Shown: piece after piece, positions 1 to 6,844 of the stretch
How the letters are laid out: every line of letters begins with the position of its first letter
Numbering within the stretch: position 1 is the stretch's first letter
Assembly: GCA_002317595.1 (NCBI GenBank)
Contig: DCHL01000133.1
Location: forward strand, 1 to 16,596
Direction of reading: 5' to 3'
DNA: 16,596 nt
Source of the DNA: Lachnospiraceae bacterium UBA1753
GTDB taxonomy: Bacteria; Bacillota; Clostridia; Lachnospirales; Lachnospiraceae
Notes under the pieces: generated by a model
The model's database searches: none
The model's input: only the letters and a program-made list of their open reading frames with translations
What the model was told of the DNA's origin: nothing
Translations under genes and position numbers: made by a program

Positions 1-365
1 CTCAGATCCATGAAGACATCATGACTCGTGACGGTGGGTATAACTGCAGACTTGCTGAGGGTGGTAAGAACTTTTCGGGCGGACAGCGCCAGAGGATGGA
101 GATTGCCAGAGTACTTGCCCAGGATCCTACAATCATCATACTTGATGAGGCAACGGCTGCTCTTGATGCCAAGACTGAGTTTGATGTTGTTAAATCAATA
201 AACGACAGAGGAATTACATGTATCGTTGTTGCCCACAGGCTTTCCACGATTAGGGACTGCGATGAGATTGTAGTGCTTGACCACGGATGTGTTGTGGAGC
301 GCGGAACCCACGACGAGCTGTACGCCGCAGGAGGCACGTACGCAAGTCTCGTTACAAGTGAGTAG
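1..365 (+). CDS. ABC transporter, C-terminal ATP-binding part (5' truncated), NHLM peptide-exporter type
   Basis: Partial gene cut by the left edge; the reading frame begins at base 3 and stops at 363-365. What is visible is the last 120 residues of an ABC ATPase: the signature FSGGQRQR, Walker B IIILDEATAALD, and the H-loop VAHRLSTI, ending with the THDEL motif typical of exporters. The sequence resembles the ATPase end of the peptidase-containing ABC transporter of NHLM/NHLP-leader peptide systems (TIGR03796-like), in which an N-terminal C39 peptidase cuts the leader during export; that part lies outside the window, so the peptidase is inference. It is followed 94 bp downstream by a second ABC exporter of the matching partner family, which supports this reading. 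A generic lipid or drug exporter subunit is the alternative. Confidence 0.75.
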   Translation, partial: QIHEDIMTRDGGYNCRLAEGGKNFSGGQRQRMEIARVLAQDPTIIILDEATAALDAKTEFDVVKSINDRGITCIVVAHRLSTIRDCDEIVVLDHGCVVERGTHDELYAAGGTYASLVTSE

Positions 366-389
366 GACAGAGGTATTCTGTGATATTTT

Positions 390-449
390 GCGAAGCTCAA
401 GAGAATTATGCGAAGCTTGAGAGAATTTCGCGAAGTTCAAGAGCAATAG
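390..449 (+). repeat. 20-bp tandem repeat, 3 copies, between the two ABC genes
   Basis: Three back-to-back 20-bp units (390-409, 410-429, 430-449), each beginning GCGAAG followed by a TCAAGAG-like core and a variable end. They fill the gap between the ABC genes. The last two bases of the third unit begin the ribosome binding site AGAGGA (448-453) of the second gene. Confidence 0.85.
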
Positions 450-459
450 AGGATAGATA

Positions 460-2652
460 ATGGCTTGGTTTGATGAACAGATTAGACAGCGAAAACTGAA
501 TGATGATGAACTTCTTGCCCAGACCTATGGTAATCTTGCGGGAGCGATATTAGGGCATAAGGTTGTAAGCTCACTTTCAGGCCAGCCTGAGCTAGCAAAG
601 GATGCGATTGATGCGGTGCTTAGGTTTTACCGCGTGAAAAGTGTGGAGCTGCCGGCTGGAATGGATGACCTCCACGAACAGCTGGAGTATCTCATGCGCC
701 CTTATGGAATCATGAGAAGAACGGTGCGCCTTAAGAAGGGCTGGACCGGGGATGCGACTGGCGCAATGCTCGGTACGAGGAGCGATGACGGAAGTGTTGT
801 TGCGCTCATTCCAAGGCGCCTTGGTGGCTATTCCTTCTACGATGTGAAGCAGGGCAGGACAGTTAGGCTTAGCAGGAGAAACGAGCATCTCATCGATGAT
901 GAGGCAATGGCCTTCTATAAGCCCTTCCCCTTGAGAAAAATTACTGTGGCTGATCTGATCATGTATATTAACAGCATCCGCAGTTCATCTGATATGGTGT
1001 TCCTTGTTGTCATGACCGCACTTGTGACGGGTGTAGGAATGCTTATTCCCTGGCTCATTAATATTTTGACAGGAGAGGTTGTGGATACTTCGAGCATAGG
1101 AATGCTTGGGTCCGCGGCTGTGTTCCTTATCTGCGTTGTTATCGCACAGAATATGCTGACTTCAGTGAGAAGCCTTATTCTGACAAGGATTAAGACAAGG
1201 GTGGAGATATCTGTACAGGCAGCAACCATGATGAGGATACTGTCACTTCCTGCAGATTTTTTTGGAAACTATAGTTCAGGTGAACTCTCGACATATATGA
1301 GCTATGTTGACCAGTTGTGTTCGATGCTTGTGGAGACGGTAGTGTCCATGGGCCTTACATCACTGTTTTCGCTTGCATATATTCTTCAGATTTTTGCATT
1401 CGCACCCGCACTGGTTGCGCCTGCACTAATTGTCATTCTTGTGACTATGGTGTTTGCATTCCTGTCTGCGATTGTGAATATGAGGTATTCAAAGCAGCTG
1501 ATGACACAGTCTGCAAAGGAGTCAGGTCTTTCCTTTGCGCTCCTATCGGGTATCCAGAAAATCAAGTTATCTGGCGCTGAGAAGAGGGCATTTGCAAAGT
1601 GGGGCAAAGAATATAGCAAGGAGGCAGAACTTAATTACAATCCTCCTGCAATTATCAGGTACAGTACTGTGATTAACCTCACTATCTCGCTGACTGGAAC
1701 GCTGATAATGTATTACATTGCTGCTAAGTCTAATGTGAGTGTCCAGGATTATTTTGCATTTTCTACGGCGTATGCGATGGTCACTGCCGGCTTCATGGCT
1801 CTTGTAATGGTGGCGACCACCTTCACTCGAATCAGGCCTGTAATTGAGATGGTAAAGCCCATCATGGATACTGAGCCGGAGATTTCTGAGGGAAAGCAGA
1901 TGGTGACGAGACTCTCTGGCAATATCGAGCTCAGTCATGTGTCCTTCAGGTATAACGAGAGTATGCCCTTTGTTCTTGATGATATCAGTCTGAAAATTAA
2001 GGCAGGACAGTATGTGGCAATCGTTGGAAGAACGGGATGCGGTAAGTCAACACTGATGAGACTGCTTCTTGGCTTCGAGACTCCGCAGAAGGGCGGAATC
2101 ATGTATGACAACAAGGATATAAGACGTCTTGACTTAAAGTCATTGAGACGGCGCATCGGTGTCGTTATGCAGAACGGCAAGCTGTTCCAGGGCGATATTT
2201 TTTCCAATATAGTAATTGCGGCTCCATGGCTTACGCTGGATGATGCCTGGGAGGCAGCGGAGCTGTCGGGAATTGCTGATGACATAAGAGACATGCCCAT
2301 GGGCATGAATACCGTGATTGCTGAGGGCGCCGGTGGTATCTCTGGCGGGCAGAAGCAGCGCCTTATGATTGCCAGGGCAATTGCGCCCAAGCCGAAGATC
2401 CTTATGCTGGATGAGGCGACCTCCGCGCTTGATAACATCACCCAGAAAATGGTGTCGGATTCACTGAATGCGCTGAAGTGCACGCGAATTGTCATTGCCC
2501 ATAGGCTTTCGACAATCAAGCAGTGTGACAGAATCATAGTGCTGGACGGCGGCCATATCGTTGAGGATGGAAAGTACGATGAGTTAATTGCGGCAGGCGG
2601 CTTCTTCGCGGAGCTTGTAAGGCGGCAGCAGGTGGACGCAGGTGAAGTGTAG
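460..2652 (+). CDS. NHLM-type bacteriocin/RiPP export ABC transporter, permease/ATP-binding protein
   Basis: Fused permease-ATPase half-exporter of 730 residues. Residues 1-160 form a soluble N-terminal extension without a C39 peptidase; 165-460 hold about six membrane helices of an ABC exporter domain; 485-720 are the nucleotide-binding domain. Visible motifs are Walker A GRTGCGKST (523-531), Q-loop Q571, signature ISGGQ (627-631), Walker B ILMLDE (647-652) and H-loop H681. An exporter preceded by about 160 soluble residues and paired with another ABC exporter is the pattern of the second ABC component of NHLM/NHLP-leader peptide systems (TIGR03797-like), which secrete modified ribosomal peptides. 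Start ATG 460 has AGAGGA six bases upstream. No precursor peptide or maturation enzyme lies downstream, so those genes are expected to the left. The family call is from memory of the family; the ABC exporter call is certain. Confidence 0.82.
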   Translation: MAWFDEQIRQRKLNDDELLAQTYGNLAGAILGHKVVSSLSGQPELAKDAIDAVLRFYRVKSVELPAGMDDLHEQLEYLMRPYGIMRRTVRLKKGWTGDATGAMLGTRSDDGSVVALIPRRLGGYSFYDVKQGRTVRLSRRNEHLIDDEAMAFYKPFPLRKITVADLIMYINSIRSSSDMVFLVVMTALVTGVGMLIPWLINILTGEVVDTSSIGMLGSAAVFLICVVIAQNMLTSVRSLILTRIKTRVEISVQAATMMRILSLPADFFGNYSSGELSTYMSYVDQLCSMLVETVVSMGLTSLFSLAYILQIFAFAPALVAPALIVILVTMVFAFLSAIVNMRYSKQLMTQSAKESGLSFALLSGIQKIKLSGAEKRAFAKWGKEYSKEAELNYNPPAIIRYSTVINLTISLTGTLIMYYIAAKSNVSVQDYFAFSTAYAMVTAGFMALVMVATTFTRIRPVIEMVKPIMDTEPEISEGKQMVTRLSGNIELSHVSFRYNESMPFVLDDISLKIKAGQYVAIVGRTGCGKSTLMRLLLGFETPQKGGIMYDNKDIRRLDLKSLRRRIGVVMQNGKLFQGDIFSNIVIAAPWLTLDDAWEAAELSGIADDIRDMPMGMNTVIAEGAGGISGGQKQRLMIARAIAPKPKILMLDEATSALDNITQKMVSDSLNALKCTRIVIAHRLSTIKQCDRIIVLDGGHIVEDGKYDELIAAGGFFAELVRRQQVDAGEV

Positions 2653-2654
2653 TA

Positions 2655-2751
2655 GCCTGCTGCGGATTCCTGGTGCCTGCTGCGGATTCCCGGTGCCTGC
2701 TGCGGATTCTTTGGCGCCTGCTTTGTGGATTCCTTGTGCCTGCTGCGGATG
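2655..2751. repeat. Degenerate 20-bp tandem repeat, about 5 copies, in a convergent gap
   Basis: Units starting at 2655, 2675, 2695, 2716 and 2738, consensus GCCTGCTGCGGATTCCTGGT; the first two are exactly 20 bp, the next two carry 1-2 bp insertions and the last is cut short. The array starts two bases after the stop codon of the ABC gene and runs to the end of the convergent membrane-protein gene. No intrinsic terminator is visible in this gap. Confidence 0.85.
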
Positions 2752-3516
2752 TTATAGACCGCGGTAACGCTTGAAGAGATATGCTGACAGGACCATGAGT
2801 CCGAGGGTCTGCAGAATGTGGAAAATGACTGAGGTCCAGACCACTCCGACCATACGGCTAGCGAGGACTATGGTATTCGACTGGATGAAGACGAATGCAA
2901 TAAGAAACAGCACCGTCAGTGTGATTGATGATGTGATTAGCCATCTGTCCTGAAGGAATATTCCTGTCGTCAGTATGCCGATGCAGATGGCGATAAGCAT
3001 ACCAATGTACTTAAAGCCATGGGTGCTGTTGTACAGTGCGACAAAAGCGTTGTAGGTCTCGGGGTTGCTGAGGTCTACAATTTTTACTAACTGGGTTACG
3101 AAGCTCTTGTAGGCACTTGAAGTGACATCATATACAATCTCCACACCGATGAGTATTGCGGCCCAGACCTGAAGCAGCTGGTTGATTTCTGTGATGGAGA
3201 GGGTAGCGACACTGTCCTTAATCATCTCGCTCTGCAGCTTACCCATATCGGACCAGTCTTCGCGTGGGATGAGCTTCATTAACCTGTTCAATTTCTTTCT
3301 GGCAACAAGAAATACACCGATTGTGAGAAGAAGCTGCAGAATGGCAAAGGCAGACTGAATCGTCCACATCTTGGTGTCAAGCATATCCGGTGTGAGTGAA
3401 GGAAGCTTTGAGAGAACAATTCTCGCCAGACCACTGGCAAGCTCTGACAGAAGATTAAATATAGCTGTCAGCATGATTGCGGGGGTGAGAATGTGGACCT
3501 TCTTACTCAGATACAT
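2752..3516 (-). CDS. Unrecognised integral membrane protein, about six helices
   Basis: 254 residues that I cannot assign to a family. Hydrophobic segments lie at roughly residues 9-29, 53-72, 113-130, 171-192, 195-213 and 220-245, with a charged loop of about 40 residues after the second helix. There is no signal peptide cleavage motif, no ATPase or enzyme motif, and the protein ends in a short basic tail (KRYRG). The start at 3516 has GGGAG nine bases upstream. It is convergent with the peptide exporter and divergent from the HAD phosphatase, so it is probably transcribed alone. Position beside an NHLM exporter could mean a role in immunity or transport, but nothing in the sequence shows this. 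Confidence 0.7.
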   Translation of the reverse strand: MYLSKKVHILTPAIMLTAIFNLLSELASGLARIVLSKLPSLTPDMLDTKMWTIQSAFAILQLLLTIGVFLVARKKLNRLMKLIPREDWSDMGKLQSEMIKDSVATLSITEINQLLQVWAAILIGVEIVYDVTSSAYKSFVTQLVKIVDLSNPETYNAFVALYNSTHGFKYIGMLIAICIGILTTGIFLQDRWLITSSITLTVLFLIAFVFIQSNTIVLASRMVGVVWTSVIFHILQTLGLMVLSAYLFKRYRGL

Positions 3517-3692
3517 ATGATGTGTCTCCCTTCGGTGTGTTCAGTGCGTAAATGTATGCTTATTGGTGTTCAAGAGTTCTGAGAGCGCCTGGGTTTTCTG
3601 CGAGTGCCTGGCTCCCTATGTGCTCTTTGCAGGAATGCGCTCATAGCACATAATGAAATCATAACATACCCATAACATAGCGGAAACTTCCC

Positions 3693-3711
3693 ATAGCACT
3701 ATGCTATCATT
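3693..3711 (+). promoter_or_regulatory. Extended -10 promoter inside a 15-bp palindrome, upstream of the HAD gene
   Basis: TG-C-TATCAT at 3702-3710 has the extended -10 form; the -35 region is poor (GGAAAC at 3682-3687). The -10 lies in a perfect inverted repeat ATAGCA-cta-TGCTAT (3693-3707), a possible operator. The decamer TGCTATCATT (3702-3711) recurs exactly at 6759-6768 in front of the FliD-like gene, which supports its being a promoter element. Confidence 0.45.
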
Positions 3712-3777
3712 ATTTGGCAGGTGTTTTCAAGGTGGAATAGTGCATAGAAGAAAACAAACAGAAATAGGTGGAGTGAT

Positions 3778-4401
3778 ATGACAGATGGAATAATTTTTGA
3801 TGTAGATGGAACATTTTGGGATACAACATTCATTGTGGAGAAGGCGTGGAATGCTGCCCTTGATGAGATGGGCCTGTCGCATATTCGCGTTACGGCGGAG
3901 CAACTCAAAGGACTCTTCGGTCTTCCAATGGATGTGATTATCGAGAATATTATGCCGGAGCAGGAGAAGGCGGTGCAGGAGGCATACCTTCCGCTCTGTT
4001 CCAGATATGAGTTTGAGTATCTCGAGAAGGAGATGGGGAGGCTTTATCCTGATTTTGAGGAGACACTTGACGGTCTCTCAAAGAAGTACCCTCTGTTCAT
4101 TGTTAGCAACTGCCAGAGCGGATATATTGAGATGTTTCTGGAAAAGACCGGTTTTGGCAAGTACTTTAAGGACTATGTATGCCCTGGGGATTCGGGGCTC
4201 CTGAAGGCAGGAAATATCTCGCTAATAGCAGAACGAAATGGTCTAAAGGCACCTGTCTACGTGGGAGATACACAGATGGATGCTAATGCCTGTAAGGAGG
4301 CGGGAGTTCCAATTGTGCATGCCAGATATGGTTTTGGAACAGTAGAAGAGCCTGACTATGTGATTGACAGGCCCATTGAGTTACTTGAACTTGACTTGTA
4401 A
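3778..4401 (+). CDS. HAD-superfamily hydrolase, phosphoglycolate-phosphatase-like
   Basis: Cytoplasmic phosphatase of 207 residues, the usual size for this group. The four HAD motifs are present: motif I DVDGT with nucleophile D8 and acid D10, motif II S110 in IVSN, motif III K143, and motif IV GDTQMDA with D164 and D168. The helical cap between motifs I and II (residues 15-90) is of the C1 type found in phosphoglycolate phosphatases and beta-phosphoglucomutases. The substrate cannot be told from the sequence. The start has GGTGGAG four bases upstream. It is monocistronic: the upstream gene is divergent and the downstream acyltransferase is convergent, separated by a 478-bp repeat-filled gap. 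Confidence 0.88.
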   Translation: MTDGIIFDVDGTFWDTTFIVEKAWNAALDEMGLSHIRVTAEQLKGLFGLPMDVIIENIMPEQEKAVQEAYLPLCSRYEFEYLEKEMGRLYPDFEETLDGLSKKYPLFIVSNCQSGYIEMFLEKTGFGKYFKDYVCPGDSGLLKAGNISLIAERNGLKAPVYVGDTQMDANACKEAGVPIVHARYGFGTVEEPDYVIDRPIELLELDL

Positions 4402-4439
4402 ATTGAGATACCTGAACTCGAGTAATAATCGGTATTTTG

Positions 4440-4837
4440 TATTGGCTCAGGACGGTTTTGTGGCAGACGCCTATATAGAATTTGGGAGAAGCATATTGGC
4501 TGTTGGCGGGAAATGCACAATAGCCGATACAAGAAATTTCTTAGTGTTATAGGGCAGCAACTGAATCTGCGGGTAAGCCAATAACCACGGGAAAATGGTT
4601 CTGCTTGAATTGTAATGGCAATATGCCAAGAACGGGAAGTAGCCAATAACAATAGAAAAAATGCGATATAGGGTAAGAGCAGGATCAAAGGAAGAGCCAA
4701 TACAGGCCCGTCGAAACAGCGGAAAAAGTGTATAGGGCGAGGGCTGAATCAAAGGAACAGCCGAAATCAGCGAAGAACAGAAACAGAACGAACCCCCCAA
4801 AAATAGGGCAGAAACCGGATCAAAGGAACAGCCGAAA
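4440..4837. repeat. Array A: seven inverted pairs of an 8-bp half-site, fixed 28-bp spacing
   Basis: Half-sites related to TATNGGCT alternate in orientation. Pairs (forward/reverse starts): 4440/4468, 4494/4522, 4548/4576, 4613/4641, 4667/4695, 4731/4759, 4802/4830. Every pair is 28 bp start to start. Gaps from a reverse site to the next forward site are 26, 26, 37, 26, 36 and 43 bp. Sites drift towards TATAGGGC and AGCCGAAA at the right end, where the last three pairs also share ATCAAAGGAA inside. Mismatches within pairs mean an RNA stem would be poor, whereas each half-site matches the consensus alone, which suits protein binding to DNA. The array fills the convergent gap after the HAD gene; I see no gene in 4402-4879. 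Confidence 0.8.
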
Positions 4838-4876
4838 ACAGGGCGGGAATGAAGCAGAACCGCGCCCCCAAAACAG

Positions 4877-4895
4877 AGTTCAGCGATTCTGAACT
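4877..4895. terminator. Weak hairpin over the acyltransferase stop codon
   Basis: AGTTCAG-cgatt-CTGAACT forms a 7-bp perfect stem with a 5-base loop, followed on the + strand by TTT. It lies at the end of two convergent transcripts and overlaps the stop codon at 4880-4882. The T tracts are short on both strands, so termination is uncertain. Confidence 0.35.
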
Positions 4896-6031
4896 TTTGA
4901 AATAAGTTTAGATAGGCCCTGCGTCAAAATCGGAACGATGAAGGACACGAGCAAGGTGAGCACATACTGTATTGTGAATGACACAATCAGGGTAATAACA
5001 ACCATGGCCAGATAGAAGGTGGGCACGAATCGTGTGAGCCTTGCAACCGGGAAATACACGTACCCCATGAGGGAGACGTGCGTCAGCCACATCGCAGTTG
5101 AGAAGCTGCCGAAGAAATAGAGAACGCGCGGCACATAATCCCTTACAACAATCAGATAACAGAGCACCATGAGAGGTGACATTATGAAGTCCCATGTGCA
5201 GTACGCTGCAGATGGGGCTATTTTTATTCTTGCAATGGCAAGCATAGCAACAACCGCTACCGGAATCAGAAAGCGGAAAAGGAAACATTTTACAGGTGAG
5301 CCCGAAATATGCATATTAATGAACGACAGGATTCTATCAAAGAGCGCATATTCACTGACCAGGACTCCGAGAATAAAGGCAAGGAGAATTGGCGGGTGCA
5401 GGGCAACTATCAGATACATCAGTCCTGTGAACAGATAGGGGAAGAGGATGTGGTCTGCAGCAATTCTGAGACCAACAGCTATTACGGCAAATGACAGACA
5501 CAGAACAGCCTTGCTTCTGATGGGAACCGCCTTTGAGAGCAGCACTCTGATAATGGGAAACAGCAGGCAGATAATCACATAGAAGAGCACATACCACCAG
5601 GAGCCGTTGTAGGTATTGACGACACCTAGCATATTCCCAATGAACTCAGGGAGATTAAAGGGGATGATGGTGATCTCAGGCGGGATGACCATGATTCTTG
5701 ACACAATAATCTCGCCTGTCTTGAACACGATGATTACAAGCCAGAGCAGCGAATAGAGTCGCAGGATTCTCACTGCTGATTTTTTATACAATGATTTAAG
5801 GTCCGGTTTCTTATTGCTGTCCTGTCCGAAATTCATTCCGTAGCCACTTAAGAAGGCGAAGATGGTGACGCACAGTTTGCAGAGCCATGCTATCCTCATG
5901 CACATGTCCGCGTTGAAAAAATATAGCAGTGTGAGATTCTCGGGCTTCTGGAAGAAGTGGTGGAAGAGCATCATGAGAACTGCCAGACCCTGGAGAGCCT
6001 GAGTATGTCTTTTGCTGATTGAACGGTCCAT
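4880..6031 (-). CDS. Acyltransferase family 3 membrane protein (OafA/YrhL-like)
   Basis: 383 residues with about ten membrane helices over the whole length, matching the core size of Acyltransferase_3 (PF01757). The N-terminus shows the family pattern QALQGLAVLMMLFHH with the conserved histidine around residues 24-25, then FLSGYGMNFG near residue 60, and GSWWYVLFYV near residue 143. These proteins transfer acetyl or other acyl groups to sugars of cell-surface polymers or to secreted molecules at the membrane. The target here is unknown. Its ATG overlaps the stop of the upstream HTH gene (TAATG, one base shared at 6031), indicating translational coupling. It has no C-terminal SGNH domain. Confidence 0.85.
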   Translation of the reverse strand: MDRSISKRHTQALQGLAVLMMLFHHFFQKPENLTLLYFFNADMCMRIAWLCKLCVTIFAFLSGYGMNFGQDSNKKPDLKSLYKKSAVRILRLYSLLWLVIIVFKTGEIIVSRIMVIPPEITIIPFNLPEFIGNMLGVVNTYNGSWWYVLFYVIICLLFPIIRVLLSKAVPIRSKAVLCLSFAVIAVGLRIAADHILFPYLFTGLMYLIVALHPPILLAFILGVLVSEYALFDRILSFINMHISGSPVKCFLFRFLIPVAVVAMLAIARIKIAPSAAYCTWDFIMSPLMVLCYLIVVRDYVPRVLYFFGSFSTAMWLTHVSLMGYVYFPVARLTRFVPTFYLAMVVITLIVSFTIQYVLTLLVSFIVPILTQGLSKLISKVQNR

Positions 6032-6525
6032 TATTCTTTGTCCTCGAGGAGAAGGTCGCCCTCGGCGATAGTGCGTTCTACCCAGAGCTTCAGTGAGTCG
6101 ACTGCTGTTGAAATGCCATCAAGCTTTTCTGATATTTTTTTGAAATCCTCGAGCTCATCCTCGTCGATTCGACCGTCAACGGCAATCTCGATGAGCCTGT
6201 TCTTCTCCTTATCGAGAGAGTTGAGGGTTGCGACTGTCTCGAGGACAATTTGTGACAGGTCCTTAATTTTTATCTCGGGAACATACTTGCGGCCGATAGG
6301 GCACTCGCTGGAACAGTACTGGTTGCACATCTCGGGATGCTTATAGCACTTTGACATCGCGAGAACCTCGTCGGGCTGTGCAGGTGACTTCTCGCTTTCG
6401 ATTCTTTCAATCCTGTCATCGGAGATATAATCAAGTAGTTCTGCTGCCTGTTCTCTTGTCAGGCCTGCATCCTCGCGGCAGAGCTGATAAATTGTCTTGT
6501 TTTCTTTGGTTGAGCGACGTCCCAT
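6031..6525 (-). CDS. Small XRE-like helix-turn-helix protein with a four-cysteine cluster
   Basis: 164 residues. Residues 10-55 look like an XRE-type helix-turn-helix (LTREQAAELL then DDRIERIE). A compact cysteine cluster follows, C60-x6-C67-x3-C71-x3-C75, and then two predicted helices rich in charged residues (88-120 and 125-160) that could form a coiled coil. This combination is known to me only from uncharacterised Clostridia proteins. The cysteines may bind metal or respond to redox state, which is inference. The start has AGAGAGG six bases upstream. It is the first gene of an operon with the acyltransferase and has an inverted repeat just before its ribosome binding site, so self-regulation is possible. 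Confidence 0.72.
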   Translation of the reverse strand: MGRRSTKENKTIYQLCREDAGLTREQAAELLDYISDDRIERIESEKSPAQPDEVLAMSKCYKHPEMCNQYCSSECPIGRKYVPEIKIKDLSQIVLETVATLNSLDKEKNRLIEIAVDGRIDEDELEDFKKISEKLDGISTAVDSLKLWVERTIAEGDLLLEDKE

Positions 6526-6545
6526 AATATACCTCTCTGTTTTGA

Positions 6546-6580
6546 AACCTTAGGGAAAAACCTATGCATACCCTAAGGTT
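6546..6580 (-). promoter_or_regulatory. 10-bp perfect inverted repeat in the leader of the HTH gene
   Basis: AACCTTAGGG at 6546-6555 and its exact complement at 6571-6580, with a 15-base centre. It ends about 20 bases upstream of the HTH start codon, directly before the ribosome binding site, and lies downstream of the predicted promoter, so it would be in the transcript as a hairpin. It could also be a DNA operator. No U tract follows on the - strand. Confidence 0.6.
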
Positions 6581-6595
6581 GATTTGATTTTGCTG

Positions 6596-6623
6596 TAATT
6601 ATTCTTGGATTGTTGTCCGATAT
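6596..6623 (+). promoter_or_regulatory. Possible sigma-28 (flagellar) promoter
   Basis: TAAT (6596-6599), 16 bp, then TCCGATAT (6616-6623), against the Bacillus SigD pattern TAAA-N14-16-GCCGATAT: 3 of 4 and 7 of 8 matches. It points towards the FliD-like gene about 220 bp away. It may be chance, but the downstream product fits a flagellar regulon. Confidence 0.4.
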
Positions 6624-6625
6624 TA

Positions 6626-6661
6626 TCATTGATTATACAATGAATTGTTTTTTTTCGTCAA
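6626..6661 (-). promoter_or_regulatory. Sigma-A-like promoter for the HTH-acyltransferase operon, -10 inside a palindrome
   Basis: On the - strand, TTGACG (6656-6661) and a perfect TATAAT (6632-6637) are separated by 18 bp. The -10 box is the centre of a palindrome with 6-bp arms TCATTG/CAATGA (6626-6643), a possible operator. The predicted leader is about 100 bases and contains the 6546-6580 hairpin. Confidence 0.6.
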
Positions 6662-6718
6662 AAATGTATTTTCAGGGGAAAAATATGTTTTTTGGCGTGC
6701 TTTTCACAGAATATCACA

Positions 6719-6767
6719 GATTGTTCACCTCGTAGGGTTTGAACAATCGCGATTACTGTGCTATCAT
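6719..6767 (+). promoter_or_regulatory. Promoter and overlapping inverted repeat upstream of the FliD-like gene
   Basis: TTGAAC (6739-6744), 17 bp, then an extended -10 TG-C-TATCAT (6759-6767). A perfect 9-bp inverted repeat, GATTGTTCA (6719-6727) and TGAACAATC (6740-6748), overlaps the -35 box and is well placed as an operator. A start near 6774 gives a leader of about 70 bases to ATG 6845. Confidence 0.5.
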
Positions 6768-6844
6768 TGTTGTAATTCAGCATGGATGCTGAAAGTGTAA
6801 CCGGAAGCATGGAAGCGTGGCATGGCCACAGAATCGAGGTTATT

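Noticed and set aside
1935..2537. 200-aa open frame on the - strand
   Set aside because: It is the complement of the ATP-binding domain of the 730-aa exporter.
3561..3595. TATTGGTG near 3561 as an extra array half-site
   Set aside because: No matching inverted half-site lies 28 bp away.
4364..4552. Small + strand frames in the gap after the HAD gene
   Set aside because: They run through array A, have no ribosome binding site, and the regular half-site spacing explains the sequence better.
4440..4837. Array A as integron attC sites or a stack of RNA hairpins
   Set aside because: There are no cassettes or integrase, and arms within pairs often mismatch without compensation, so stable stems are unlikely.
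6546..6580. Inverted repeat as an intrinsic terminator
   Set aside because: No T run follows on either strand; it is in the leader of the HTH gene, so an operator or leader hairpin is more likely.
6782..6844. Upstream start for the FliD-like protein
   Set aside because: ATG 6782 has no ribosome binding site and lies about 8 bases from the predicted transcription start; ATG 6845 has GAGG at good spacing.
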